DNA of 64,000 bases, taken from the NCBI RefSeq assembly GCF_014635185.1, contig NZ_BMCM01000001.1:434001-498000 (forward strand). Direction: 5' to 3'. Below the pieces are notes generated by a model. That model made no database searches. It was not told where the DNA came from and saw only the letters and a list, made by a program, of their open reading frames with translations. Of this stretch, positions 35,850-44,944 are shown one piece after another (positions within the stretch are counted from its first letter, which is position 1; each line of letters starts with the position of its first letter). A program made the translations under genes and the position numbers. Source of the stretch: Microbacterium murale. Its GTDB lineage: Bacteria > Actinomycetota > Actinomycetes > Actinomycetales > Microbacteriaceae.

Positions 35850-37046
35850 ATGAGCACGATCGCCACCACCACCGCCGGAAGCCTGCCACGCACCGAAGCC
35901 CTGATCGCCGCGAATGCAGCGCGCGCCATCGCCGACGACGGCTTCACCCTCGAGTCCACACCCGCGTTCGAGCAGCTCGTGTCCGACGCCGTGGCGGATG
36001 TCGTCGCGAAGCAGCGCGCGGTGGGCATCACCCAGGTCGGCGACGGCGAGTTCGGCAAGGCGATGTCGAACCCGCGTGACTACGGAGCGTGGTGGGGATA
36101 CTCCTTCCAGCGCGTGAGCGGCCTGTCGCTCACCGACAACAACCTGTTCACGCAGCCGACTGCGGTGTCGACACCAGGGCGCATCGAGCTCACGAGCTTC
36201 GTCGATCGCCGTGATCGTCACCTCTTCCCCGATGTCTACGCCGACCCGCACTCCGGCGCCTTCGAGGGGAAGCCGGCGACCGAGTTCCCGACGACGACGG
36301 GGCCCGTCCGTTACATCGGGCAGGATGCCGTCGCCGCCGACATCCGGCATCTGAAGTCGACTCTCGCCGACGGTGAGCAGGGGTTCCTCACCTCGATCGC
36401 CCCTGGCTCGGCCGCCCGCGTGTGGAACGAGCACTATGCGAGTCACGACGAGCATCTCTGGGCGTGGGCCGAAGCGCTGCGTGAGGAGTACAAGGCCATC
36501 ACGGATGCCGGGCTCATCGTGCAGCTGGATGATCCTTCGCTGGCCGAGAACTGGGACCAGATCAACCCAGAGCCCAGCGTCGAGGACTACCTCGCCTTCA
36601 CCGCCAAGAGCATCGAGGCGCTGAACTTCGCGACCGAGGGTCTGCCCAAGGAGCTGCTGCGGCTGCACCTGTGCTGGGGCTCATGGCATGGACCGCACGC
36701 CACCGACCTCGAACTGGCGCGTCTGCTGCCCGCGGTGCTCAAGGCGAACGTCGGATCGATCTCATTCGAGGCCGCCAACGTCCGTCACGAGCACGAGTTC
36801 GGAGTGTGGGCGGATACTGCGGTTCCCGACGACCTCGTCCTCGTCCCCGGCGTCGTCAGCCACGCCACGAACGTCGTCGAGCACCCCGACCTCGTCGCGC
36901 AGCGCATCGAGCGCTTCGCGAACATCGTCGGCCCCGAGCGCGTGATCGCCTCGACCGACTGCGGCCTCGGGGGTCGCGTGCACCCCGACATCGCATGGGC
37001 GAAGCTCGAGGCGCTGGGCGAGGGCGCACGCCGCGCGAGCGCCTGA
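35850..37046 (+). CDS. cobalamin-independent methionine synthase-like protein (MetE C-terminal family)
   Basis: 398 residues, corresponding to the catalytic barrel of MetE without its N-terminal half (COG0620). Candidate zinc ligands are visible: His and Cys in LRLHLCWGSWHG, Glu in SISFEAANVRHEHEF and Cys in STDCGLGGRVHP. Stand-alone members act as thiol methyl- or alkyl-transferases; the substrate here is unknown and it may not make methionine. TAGATT 7 nt before the ATG indicates a leaderless message, which also leaves no room for a SAM riboswitch. Confidence 0.85.
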   Translation: MSTIATTTAGSLPRTEALIAANAARAIADDGFTLESTPAFEQLVSDAVADVVAKQRAVGITQVGDGEFGKAMSNPRDYGAWWGYSFQRVSGLSLTDNNLFTQPTAVSTPGRIELTSFVDRRDRHLFPDVYADPHSGAFEGKPATEFPTTTGPVRYIGQDAVAADIRHLKSTLADGEQGFLTSIAPGSAARVWNEHYASHDEHLWAWAEALREEYKAITDAGLIVQLDDPSLAENWDQINPEPSVEDYLAFTAKSIEALNFATEGLPKELLRLHLCWGSWHGPHATDLELARLLPAVLKANVGSISFEAANVRHEHEFGVWADTAVPDDLVLVPGVVSHATNVVEHPDLVAQRIERFANIVGPERVIASTDCGLGGRVHPDIAWAKLEALGEGARRASA

Positions 37047-37081
37047 CCCGCGCCCAGGCGATATGCGCCCGCGCGGCGCTC

Positions 37082-37999
37082 TCAGTGCGTGTACTCCATG
37101 AGCTCGAGCCCGAGCACGCGGAATGCGTCATGCGCGCGCAGCCGGTGGGTGATCGAGAGGTCATCGAAGCAGACGATCATCGCGTACGCGATCCCTGCTC
37201 TCGGCCCGGCGAGCACGCCCGCTTCCGCGCGCACGCCGCGCTCACGGCCCGTCTTGTTGATGAACAGCAGACCGTGCGCGTCATGGTCGTGCGCGAACGG
37301 GTCAAGACCTGTGGATGCCGCGACCAGACTCAGATCGTGATTGAGGCTAAGCCACTCCGAAACCTGCGCGCTGACAGGGACATCCACGGCGGCGGAGTTC
37401 ACGAGTGCGGAAAACAGTCCCGCAAGCTCGCGTGTCGTTCCAACCGCGAGATGCGGGGCGTCATCCGGTCCTCGCTCGTCCCGGAAGCGGTCGAGCAGCG
37501 CAGTGTTCGTGAGACCGAGCGAGTCGACGCGCTCATTCACGCGATCGTCTCCCACGCGGGCCAGAAGCGCATTCACCGCCATCGGATCGCCCGCTGTCGC
37601 CGCGAGCACCGCGAGGTCGACGAGGGGCAGGGCCGGAGCCCGAAGATTGCGCCAGACGCCCGCCGACGTCACCAGGTCGGTCGCGGAGCGATCGACGATC
37701 TCGAGCGGATCCAGTGCACCCGACTCGAACCCCGCGGCGACCTCAATCAGCAGCGGCACCACACCGAGACCGGCGATCGGCATCGTGACATGGTCATCGC
37801 CTGCGAGAACCTCTGCGCCGTTGTCGAGGTCGGTGACGTGCACCGACACCTGGGCACCGGCATCCGCCAGCTCCTCGAGCGCTCGTAAGGTGGCGACGAA
37901 AGACCGTCGCCCCACCGCCGCACGGCGTGGGAGACGTCGGTGGCTGCGTTGTGATCTGCGCAGCGTCGCAGGCGGCGAAGGCTCGGGGGGAGTGCCCAC
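37082..37999 (-). CDS. beta-lactamase-fold protein lacking the catalytic Ser and Lys
   Basis: 305 residues with a class A beta-lactamase/PBP-like layout. The helix that should carry S-x-x-K reads MPIAGLGVVPLLIEVA: aligned on the flanking PIA and VPLL, Ser is Gly77 and Lys is Val80. Later landmarks remain: an Asn-containing box around DPMAVNALLARVG, TTRELAGLFSALV and an intact KTG in FINKTGRERG. It should therefore be enzymatically dead, perhaps a ligand-binding or regulatory protein. No signal peptide is obvious. GTG start at 37999 with AAGGA upstream, itself inside a palindrome. Confidence 0.75.
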   Translation of the reverse strand: MGTPPEPSPPATLRRSQRSHRRLPRRAAVGRRSFVATLRALEELADAGAQVSVHVTDLDNGAEVLAGDDHVTMPIAGLGVVPLLIEVAAGFESGALDPLEIVDRSATDLVTSAGVWRNLRAPALPLVDLAVLAATAGDPMAVNALLARVGDDRVNERVDSLGLTNTALLDRFRDERGPDDAPHLAVGTTRELAGLFSALVNSAAVDVPVSAQVSEWLSLNHDLSLVAASTGLDPFAHDHDAHGLLFINKTGRERGVRAEAGVLAGPRAGIAYAMIVCFDDLSITHRLRAHDAFRVLGLELMEYTH

Positions 38000-38060
38000 G
38001 CATGTTCCTTCCCGGGAAGGTGCTTTCTTGGGGCCGCCAGGGGCTCGCACCCCGGCAGCA
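38000..38060 (-). promoter_or_regulatory. structured 5' leader of the beta-lactamase-fold gene
   Basis: A promoter is visible (TACGAT at 38067-38072, GTGACA-like -35 at 38092-38097), giving a leader of about 60 nt. It can form GGGG-TGCGAG-CCCC inside GCC/GGC, closed either by GTGCT/AGCAC or by GCCAG/CTGGC; the last two compete. The perfect palindrome CCTTCCCGGGAAGG (38007-38020) buries the Shine-Dalgarno. The layout resembles a small translational riboswitch or attenuator; class not recognised. Confidence 0.5.
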
Positions 38061-38113
38061 CTGGCTATCGTAACCCCACCCGCTCCGCAGTTGTCACGGC
38101 CTGGGGGCAAAGA

Positions 38114-40096
38114 TCACCAGATCGTCACACGCTGTTCGCGGGGAAGGTGCAGCGCGTCCGCCTCAGCGACGTCGAAGGCATCGTAGAACGCATCGATGTT
38201 GCGCACGATCTGGTTGCAGCGGAACTCGTTCGGCGAGTGCGGGTCGATCGTCAGCAGGCGCACCGTCTCGGCGTCGCGGCTCTTCTGCTGCCACACCTGC
38301 GCCCACGACAGCAGCAGCCGCTGCACGCCGGTGAGACCGTCGATGACGGGCGACTCGGCCGCGTCGCCGCTCGAATCGACACCGAGCGACAGCTCGTACG
38401 CCTTCAGCGCGATGCCGAGGCCGCCGAGATCGCCGATGTTCTCGCCGATCGTCAGCGCGCCGTTGACGTGGTTCTCGGCAGCGAGCCCAACCGGCACGAG
38501 CGCGTCGTACTGGGCGATCAGGGCCTTCGTGCGCTCCTCAAAGGCTGAGCGGTCGGCATCCGTCCACCAGTCGTCGAGCTTGCCCGAGCCGTCGTAGCGG
38601 CTGCCCTGGTCGTCGAACCCGTGACCGATCTCGTGCCCGATCACGGCGCCGATGCCACCGTAGTTCGCTGCGGCATCGCGGGAGGCGTCGAAGAACGGGT
38701 ACTGCAGGATCGCGGCCGGGAACACGATCTCGTTCATCGAGGGGTTGTAGTAGGCGTTGACCATCTGCGGCGGCATGTGCCACTCATTGCGGTCGATGGG
38801 CTTTCCCACCTTGTCGATGTTGCGGTCGTGCTCGAAGATGTTCGCGCGGCGGACGTTGCCGAAGATGTCGGCGGCGTCGATCTCGAGGGTGGAGTAGTCG
38901 CGCCACTCCTCGGGGTGGCCGATCTTCGGCGTGAACGCATCGAGCTTGGCGAGGGCCCGCTCGCGGGTCTCCGGGCTCATCCACTCGAGCGTCGTGATGC
39001 TCTGCCGGTACGCCTCGATCAGGTTCGCGACGAGCTCGTCCATCGCGGCCTTCGCGGTCGGCGGGTAGTGGCGATCGACGTAGACCTTGCCGATGGCCTC
39101 ACCCAGTGCCCCCTCGGTCACGGAGACGCCGCGCTTCCAGCGCTCGCGGATCGTGGGGACTCCGGAGATCTCAGTGCCGTAGAACGAGAAGTTCTCCTGC
39201 ACGATGTCGTCGGTGAGGTAGGGAGCGGCCGCGTGCACGACATGCGCGCGCAGCCATGACTTCCACTCGTCCAGACGGTCCTCGGCGAGCAGACCGCCGA
39301 GGCCCTCGAGTGCGCTCGGCTGCGAGACGACGGCTTCGGCGAATGCATCCGGGTTCGTCGGCACGACCGCGTCTCGCCACGGCGCGAGGTCGACGCCGAT
39401 CAGGCTCTGGAGTTCATCCCAGGTCTTGAGGTTGTACGTGGCGACGGCGTCGCGGCTCGCGACGTTGTCCCAGTGGTGCGAGGCGATCTGCTTCTCGAGC
39501 TCGAATGAGCGCTCGGCATCGGCCGCGGCATCCGCGATGCCGGCGAGTGCGAGCAGACGCTCGAGGTGGGCGCGGTACGCCGCGCGGGTGCCTTCGAAGT
39601 TCTCGAGGCGGTAGTAGCTCTCGTCGGGCAGCGAGAGGCCTGACTGCACGAGGATCGGCACGTAGCGCTCAGGGTTGCCAGGGTCACCGTCGACGTAGAG
39701 GCCGATCAGGTGCGCACGGCCGTCGCGCTCGTAGGCCCCGACGGTGGCGAGGAGCGAGGGGATGCTGTCGATCCGATCGATCTCGGCGAGGGTCTCTGCG
39801 AGCGGGGTGACACCGGCGGCGGCGATGCTCGCGGTGTCCATGAAGCTCGAGAACATGTCGCCGATCTTGCGCGCAAGAGTGTCCGCCTCGGCGTTCTGCG
39901 ATTCCTCGATGATCGCGCGGACGTCTTTCTCGGCCTGCTCGGCGAGCAGGTGGAACGAACCCCACCTGGCCTTGTCGCCTGGAATCTCCGTGCGCTCGAG
40001 CCACGAGCCGTTCACGTAACGGTAGAGATCGTCCTGCGGGCGGATCTCGGAGCTGAATTCTTCGGTGGCGAGGCCTGTGGGGAGAGCATCAGTCAT
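38114..40096 (-). CDS. M13-family zinc metallopeptidase (neprilysin-like)
   Basis: 660 residues, normal for bacterial PepO-like M13 enzymes. The zinc site is AVIGHEIGHGFDDQG (two His of HExxH) with the third ligand in GENIGDLGG; the substrate-binding NAYYNPSMNEIVFPA precedes it and the C-terminus ends in a typical CxxW-like VTIW. No signal peptide or transmembrane anchor is seen, so it is probably cytoplasmic and degrades peptides. TAGGGT lies 7 nt before the ATG. Upstream in-frame extension has no family sequence. Confidence 0.93.
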   Translation of the reverse strand: MTDALPTGLATEEFSSEIRPQDDLYRYVNGSWLERTEIPGDKARWGSFHLLAEQAEKDVRAIIEESQNAEADTLARKIGDMFSSFMDTASIAAAGVTPLAETLAEIDRIDSIPSLLATVGAYERDGRAHLIGLYVDGDPGNPERYVPILVQSGLSLPDESYYRLENFEGTRAAYRAHLERLLALAGIADAAADAERSFELEKQIASHHWDNVASRDAVATYNLKTWDELQSLIGVDLAPWRDAVVPTNPDAFAEAVVSQPSALEGLGGLLAEDRLDEWKSWLRAHVVHAAAPYLTDDIVQENFSFYGTEISGVPTIRERWKRGVSVTEGALGEAIGKVYVDRHYPPTAKAAMDELVANLIEAYRQSITTLEWMSPETRERALAKLDAFTPKIGHPEEWRDYSTLEIDAADIFGNVRRANIFEHDRNIDKVGKPIDRNEWHMPPQMVNAYYNPSMNEIVFPAAILQYPFFDASRDAAANYGGIGAVIGHEIGHGFDDQGSRYDGSGKLDDWWTDADRSAFEERTKALIAQYDALVPVGLAAENHVNGALTIGENIGDLGGLGIALKAYELSLGVDSSGDAAESPVIDGLTGVQRLLLSWAQVWQQKSRDAETVRLLTIDPHSPNEFRCNQIVRNIDAFYDAFDVAEADALHLPREQRVTIW

Positions 40097-40209
40097 GATG
40101 TCCACCCTAAACGCGCTCTCGGACACGTGAGTCGTTCGGATTGGATCGTCTGCGGTGGGATCGCGCGAGGCAATGGTGCGAAGAACACTTTCCGGGTTTC
40201 GCCGGCGTT

Positions 40210-40758
40210 CTAACCCCGGTATTCCTTCTTCCGTCGACGGAACCGGTGCCGAGGCGGTTCTGGCGCCGCGACGTGTGCAGGTCGTGCGGCACGGCGCTCG
40301 CGCCAGGCCTCGATCTCGGCATCCACATCTCGGGTCTTGGTGACCACCGGCGGACCGCCCTGCAGTTGGCGGCGGGCGGAGATGACCCGCTTGTTGAAGT
40401 CCTCCAGCACTTCGCGCACATCGCTCTCGCGAGCGAGCTGATCGAGGCTGGCGTCGAGCTCGCGATCTTCCGTGCGCAGCAACAGCGCGGGCGGGCCGAG
40501 GCCGGACAGGTTCTCGGTCTCGATCTTGCGGCGGATCCACCAGTCGGGGTCGTGGTGCGTGCCGAGACCCTCGATGGGCTTGCCAGCGCCGGGCAGATCG
40601 TCGAACTCGCCACGACGGATCGCCAGCTGGATCGCCGTCTCGACGAACTCGTGCTGGTTCTCGGCGGTGAGTTGCATCGGGGGCGCTTCGCCCTCGGCAT
40701 CCTGCTCATCGTCGTGCCGCGCCCGGTATCGGGCCGCAGCGTCTCGAGGATCAGTCAT
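40210..40758 (-). CDS. DUF1992 (DnaJ-C28-like) domain protein
   Basis: 182 residues. The DUF1992 core is recognisable: AIQLAIRRGEFDDLPGAGKPIEGLGTHHDPDWWIRRKIETENLSGLGPPALLLRTE, followed by a helical REVLEDFNKRVISARRQL and a basic C-terminal tail RHRFRRRKK. The domain occurs in DNAJC28-like proteins but no J domain is present; function unknown. GGAGGTGG precedes the ATG. Divergent from the MATE transporter gene. Confidence 0.85.
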   Translation of the reverse strand: MTDPRDAAARYRARHDDEQDAEGEAPPMQLTAENQHEFVETAIQLAIRRGEFDDLPGAGKPIEGLGTHHDPDWWIRRKIETENLSGLGPPALLLRTEDRELDASLDQLARESDVREVLEDFNKRVISARRQLQGGPPVVTKTRDVDAEIEAWRERRAARPAHVAAPEPPRHRFRRRKKEYRG

Positions 40759-40836
40759 CGTCCACCTCCGGATGCCGGTTCCTCCAGCCTACGACGACGG
40801 GGCGCCCGTGTCGCCGAGACCCCATAGGCTCGAACG

Positions 40837-42159
40837 GTGACCGCGCGCCAGACCCTCAATCGAGAGATCCTGCGCCTCGCCGTCCCCGCTTTCGGCGCGC
40901 TGGTCGCGGAGCCGGCGTTCCTCATGGTGGATGCTGCGCTCGTCGGCCACCTCGGCGTCACGCCGCTCGCCGGCCTCGGCATCGCGAGTGCGGTGCTGCA
41001 GACGATCGTCGGGCTCATGATCTTCCTCGCCTATTCGACGACGCCGGCGGTCGCTCGGCGATTCGGCGCCGGCGACAAGCAGGATGCAGTGAGCGTCGGG
41101 ATCGACGGCATGTGGCTGGCGCTGGGCCTCGGTGCAGTGCTCGCAGTCGCGGGCGCGCTCTCCTCACCGTGGCTGGTCTCGCTGTTCGGCGCATCCGATG
41201 AGGTGGCCGAGCAGGCAGACACCTACTTGGCCATCTCGATGTGGGGCCTGCCAGCCATGCTCATCGTTTTCGCCGCCACCGGCCTGCTGCGCGGAATGCA
41301 GGACACCATGACCCCGCTGTGGATAGCGGGGGCCGGATTCGGCGCGAATGCACTGCTGAACTGGCTGTTCATCTACGGCTTCGGCTGGGGTATCGCCGGC
41401 TCAGCAGCCGGCACGATCGTCGCGCAATGGAGCATGGTCGCCGCCTACGTGGTCATCATCGGCCGCCTTGCCCGTCGGCACTCGGCATCGGTCCGTCCTC
41501 AGCGCGACGGCGTCCGCGGCTCTGCGCGGTCAGGCGGCTGGCTGTTCCTGCGCACCGTGAGCCTGCGCGTCGCCCTGCTCGTCACGGTCGGCATCGCCAC
41601 GGGCATCGGCACCACCGAGCTCGCCGGATGGCAGGTGGTCTTCACGATCTTCTCGGCCGCGGCCTTCGCGCTCGATGCACTCGCGATCGCCGCGCAGGCG
41701 TTGATCGGCAAGGGCCTCGGCGCCGGTGATATCCCCGGTGTTCGACGGGTGCTCGCCCGTACGGTCGCCTGGGGCGCGTGGTTCGGAGTGATCGTCGGCG
41801 GTCTGATCGCCGCGCTGTCTGGCGTGATCGGGCTCGCCTTCACCGGCGACCCCGCCGTCGCGGCCCTCATCCAGCCCGCCCTCATCGTGCTCGCCGTGGC
41901 GCAGCCGATCGCAGGGATCGTGTTCGTGCTCGACGGTGTGCTGATGGGATCAGGTGACGTGCGATACCTGGCGATCGCCGGCGGACTCAACCTCGTGCCG
42001 TTCCTGCCCGCGCTGTGGATCATCACGCTCGTCGGCGTCGACGGCACGGCCGGGGTGACCTGGTTGGCGGTGACCTTCTTCGGCGTGTACATGCTCGCCC
42101 GCTTCGCGACACTCGGCTGGCGGGTCAAGACCGGTGGATGGCTGAGCGCGTCGGTGTGA
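40837..42159 (+). CDS. MATE-family efflux transporter (DinF-like)
   Basis: 440 residues with about 12 membrane helices in two pseudo-symmetric halves. Family landmarks: LAVPAFGALVAEPAFLMVDAALVGHLG near the N-terminus, GLLRGMQDTMTPLWIAGAG at helix 5 and FVLDGVLMGSGDVRYLAIAGGLNLV in the second half. Exports drugs or metabolites by H+ or Na+ antiport; substrate unknown. GTG start 6 nt after TAGGCT, a clear leaderless arrangement. Confidence 0.92.
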   Translation: MTARQTLNREILRLAVPAFGALVAEPAFLMVDAALVGHLGVTPLAGLGIASAVLQTIVGLMIFLAYSTTPAVARRFGAGDKQDAVSVGIDGMWLALGLGAVLAVAGALSSPWLVSLFGASDEVAEQADTYLAISMWGLPAMLIVFAATGLLRGMQDTMTPLWIAGAGFGANALLNWLFIYGFGWGIAGSAAGTIVAQWSMVAAYVVIIGRLARRHSASVRPQRDGVRGSARSGGWLFLRTVSLRVALLVTVGIATGIGTTELAGWQVVFTIFSAAAFALDALAIAAQALIGKGLGAGDIPGVRRVLARTVAWGAWFGVIVGGLIAALSGVIGLAFTGDPAVAALIQPALIVLAVAQPIAGIVFVLDGVLMGSGDVRYLAIAGGLNLVPFLPALWIITLVGVDGTAGVTWLAVTFFGVYMLARFATLGWRVKTGGWLSASV

Positions 42160-42189
42160 CACACACACCCGGTGCGTCAAGATGTCGGT

Positions 42190-43083
42190 ATGCCCATGGC
42201 CTGGCCCGGCGACAGCGCGACAGTCGTGCGCTGGATACGATCCACTCTCGAACGCGCCCGCGACTCGGGCGAGATCGGCCTGAGAGGGCTTGACGACATC
42301 GAAGTAACGGCCGCACTGTCCGGATACGATCTCGAGCACCTCACCATGGATGCCACCGGCTCGAAGCTCACGCTCGGCTGGAACGCGCCGCCGATACCAA
42401 CCGACCCCGTCACGAACGCTCCCGTCGCCGAAGACACCCGCGAGCCGGAGATCATCTCCCGCGAGCACGGCCTCGTGAAGAGCTTCCGCTTCTCCGCCCG
42501 GCCGATGCGTATCGAGCGCAGCCCGCTCAACATCGAAGTGCAGGCGTTCGACATGCCGATCGTCTGGCTGACCGCCGCCGAGCCCGCCAAACCAGGTGTC
42601 CCCGAGAGCGCCCACACGATCGCCCCCGATGATGATCTCGGCGACATGCGCGGCACCTTCCACACCTCCATCGCCACGAAGAACCTGGTTCCGCTGATCA
42701 CCTCCGTCGCACGGCCGATGCTGCGCGAAGGCGGCATCCACCTCGGCCGGTTGCGCGTCGAGGTCGTGCAGGACGGCGGCGACGGCATCCGCATTACGGC
42801 ATACGCCGGTGTGCGCTGGAGACTGCTCATGGCGTCGGCGCGAGGCGAGGCGCGGATCGCAGTGACGAAGGATGCTGTCATCACGGTCCGCGACCTCACG
42901 CTCGGCAGTCGCAACCTGTTCGTGAAAGCCGCTCTGTTGTTCGCCCGAAAGCACGTGCGCGCGATCGTCGGCCGGTCGATCGACCTCAACGAGTCGCTCG
43001 CCGCCGACGGCACAAACCTGCGTCTTCACGATGTGCGCGTCGCCACCGGCGAACAGCTCAGCGTCGAGGGGCGATTCGGCTGA
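42190..43083 (+). CDS. DUF2993 (LmeA-like) lipid-binding protein
   Basis: 297 residues. The pattern of long amphipathic strands (IEVQAFDMPIVWLTA, MRGTFHTSIATKNLVPLITSVARPMLREGGIHL, LRVEVVQDGGDGIRITAYAGVRW, DAVITVRDLTLGSRN) fits DUF2993, the family of mycobacterial LmeA, which binds phospholipids and acts in lipomannan maturation. No signal peptide is visible, unlike secreted LmeA. ATG at 42190 is chosen because CAAGAT is 6 nt ahead. Its 3' end overlaps the convergent membrane-protein gene by 26 bp. Confidence 0.7.
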   Translation: MPMAWPGDSATVVRWIRSTLERARDSGEIGLRGLDDIEVTAALSGYDLEHLTMDATGSKLTLGWNAPPIPTDPVTNAPVAEDTREPEIISREHGLVKSFRFSARPMRIERSPLNIEVQAFDMPIVWLTAAEPAKPGVPESAHTIAPDDDLGDMRGTFHTSIATKNLVPLITSVARPMLREGGIHLGRLRVEVVQDGGDGIRITAYAGVRWRLLMASARGEARIAVTKDAVITVRDLTLGSRNLFVKAALLFARKHVRAIVGRSIDLNESLAADGTNLRLHDVRVATGEQLSVEGRFG

Positions 43084-44200
43084 GCGGCCCAGGCTCCCGC
43101 GGGACGACAGGAGCAGCGTCCTCGCGGCGAGCCATGGCGTAGCCCCACGTCGCGAGCGCGAGCAGTGGGCCCCACAGCCAGAACGGGAACGCGAACACGA
43201 ACTCGAGGACCTGTCCGATGCTTCCATCGCTCAGTGTGCCCTCCATCACCGACAGCATCATGTCGACGCCGCCGACGGTGAACAGCGCCGCGACGATGGA
43301 TGCCGGCACCACGGCGAGGGCGACCGGCACCGGGCGCCCGCCCAGACCTGCCATCCATCGCGGGAACCGCCGGCCCCACGGCAGAATCAGCCCGAGTGTC
43401 AGCAGCCCGCCCGTCAGCATCGCGGCGCCGAGGCTCAGCCCGGTGAACAGCGTCCCTGGGGCCGCGGCGAGATCGGCGCTGCTCGGCGCGAGCAAAGGCC
43501 AGGGCGTCAGCCAGGATGCCCGAGCGATCGTGTACGGCAGTGCGCAGCATGCGGCCGCGACGGTGATCGCGGTCCGGTGACGCAGCACCCAGGTGGCGAG
43601 GCGGCCGCGGTGTGCGCTTCGCCCGATCACCAGGCCGGCGATGAGGCCGACGGACGCGACCAGATACGCGCCGGCGTACAGCACACCCGGAAGCTGCTCG
43701 ACGAATGCCGGGCCGAACCGGCTTGCGACGTCCGCGGCGTTCAGGCCGACGATCGCCCAGGTCGCGATGGCGGCGACCGCAGCGATCGCGACGACACCCC
43801 ACCACGGATGCCGCCGCACGAGCAGCACGGTCATCACGACGACGCCGAGGATCACGACCACCGCGAAGGAGTACCCGGCGATGGGGATCAGCCCGCCAGG
43901 GGTCAGCAGAATCATGGCGACGGACACGACGACGGTCGCAGCGCGGAGGAGCGCAGTTGTACGACCGGCGCGACCTGCGGCGTACCCGAGCAGTCCGACG
44001 GCGATGCCCGCGAGACCGACAGCGAGGCTGAGCGCCGCGTCGACCGCATCCGGCAGCACGCGCCCGGCTAGCCCCGGAGCGACCTCCTCCATCCAGCCGA
44101 GCGATCCGGGGGCGATGAGGCGGATGCCGCCGACGAAGGCCAGCACGGCAGAGCAGAGCACGACGACGAACGTCAAGAGGGAGCGGATACGTGAGTTCAT
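43058..44200 (-). CDS. polytopic membrane protein, probable target of the adjacent two-component system
   Basis: 380 residues with roughly ten hydrophobic segments and short charged loops; family not recognised. The ATG at 44200 is 6 nt after TACCGT with no Shine-Dalgarno, so transcription starts at or next to the start codon. A palindrome identical in its arms to one upstream of the histidine kinase gene lies centred 65 bp upstream, a class I activator position. It directly follows the response regulator in the same orientation. Together this suggests it is the effector that the kinase/regulator pair switches on. Confidence 0.75.
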   Translation of the reverse strand: MNSRIRSLLTFVVVLCSAVLAFVGGIRLIAPGSLGWMEEVAPGLAGRVLPDAVDAALSLAVGLAGIAVGLLGYAAGRAGRTTALLRAATVVVSVAMILLTPGGLIPIAGYSFAVVVILGVVVMTVLLVRRHPWWGVVAIAAVAAIATWAIVGLNAADVASRFGPAFVEQLPGVLYAGAYLVASVGLIAGLVIGRSAHRGRLATWVLRHRTAITVAAACCALPYTIARASWLTPWPLLAPSSADLAAAPGTLFTGLSLGAAMLTGGLLTLGLILPWGRRFPRWMAGLGGRPVPVALAVVPASIVAALFTVGGVDMMLSVMEGTLSDGSIGQVLEFVFAFPFWLWGPLLALATWGYAMARREDAAPVVPREPGPLSRIAPRR

Positions 44201-44257
44201 GACTTCACGGTACGAACGCGGCGCCGTCACTGGCATCGCCTGCTGCGGTGGTCTTGC

Positions 44258-44273
44258 TCACCCGTGCGGGTGA
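44258..44273 (-). promoter_or_regulatory. TCACCC-N4-GGGTGA palindrome upstream of the membrane protein gene
   Basis: 16-bp dyad with spacer GTGC, extended by one base pair on each side (CTCACCC/GGGTGAG). Centred about -65 relative to the membrane-protein start. The same arms recur at 46182-46197 upstream of the kinase gene. Candidate binding site of the LuxR-type response regulator; termination after that gene is the alternative. Confidence 0.65.
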
Positions 44274-44287
44274 GTTCGGTTCGGCTC

Positions 44288-44944
44288 TCAGCCGCGCGGG
44301 CGCAGCACGCCGTGCTCGTACGCCCAGATGACCACGTGGATGCGGTCGGGCAGACCGAGCTTCGAGAGCACCGCCTTCACGTGCGTCTTCACCGTGTTCT
44401 CCGAGAGGAACAACCTGCGGGCGATGTCATCGTTGGCGACTCCGGTCGCCAGCAGTCGCGCGATCTCCTGCTCTCGTGGGCTGAGGACGGCCAATGCGTC
44501 TGTCGCATCCGTCGCCGGCGCACCCTCCCGTACGAACCCGAGGAGCGCCCGAGTCGCACTCGACGACATCACTGCCTCACCTGCGGCGACCGCGACGACG
44601 GCGTCTGCGAGCGCCTCGGGCGTCGCATCCTTCGTGAGGAAGCCGCTGGCTCCCTCACGCACCGCGGCGTACACGTACTCGTCGAGATCGAACGTGGTGA
44701 GCACCAGAACGCGAAGGCGTGGGCGCAGCCGCAGCACCTCCCTGGTCGCCGCGATGCCGTCTGTTCCCGGCATCCGGATGTCCATCAGTACGACGTCGAC
44801 GGGGTGCGCACGGAGGTACTCGATCGCGGCGTCACCCGAGTCGACGGATGCCGTGACCTCCAGCCGCTGGTCGCGCGCGAGTAGCGCGGCGATGGCTTCG
44901 CGGAACAGCGCCTGGTCATCGGCGATCAGCACTCGAACGCTCAT
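44288..44944 (-). CDS. two-component response regulator, NarL/LuxR type
   Basis: 218 residues. Receiver domain with D9/D10 and phospho-acceptor D55 (VDVVLMDIRMPG), Thr in VLVLTTFD and Lys in GFLTKD; then a LuxR-type helix-turn-helix (LSPREQEIARLLATGVANDDIARRLFLSENTVKTHVKAVLSKLGLPDR). Transcriptional regulator activated by the kinase encoded upstream; the start overlaps the kinase stop as ATGA. Sequence-specific palindromes near its operon and the next gene suggest its DNA target. Confidence 0.95.
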   Translation of the reverse strand: MSVRVLIADDQALFREAIAALLARDQRLEVTASVDSGDAAIEYLRAHPVDVVLMDIRMPGTDGIAATREVLRLRPRLRVLVLTTFDLDEYVYAAVREGASGFLTKDATPEALADAVVAVAAGEAVMSSSATRALLGFVREGAPATDATDALAVLSPREQEIARLLATGVANDDIARRLFLSENTVKTHVKAVLSKLGLPDRIHVVIWAYEHGVLRPRG

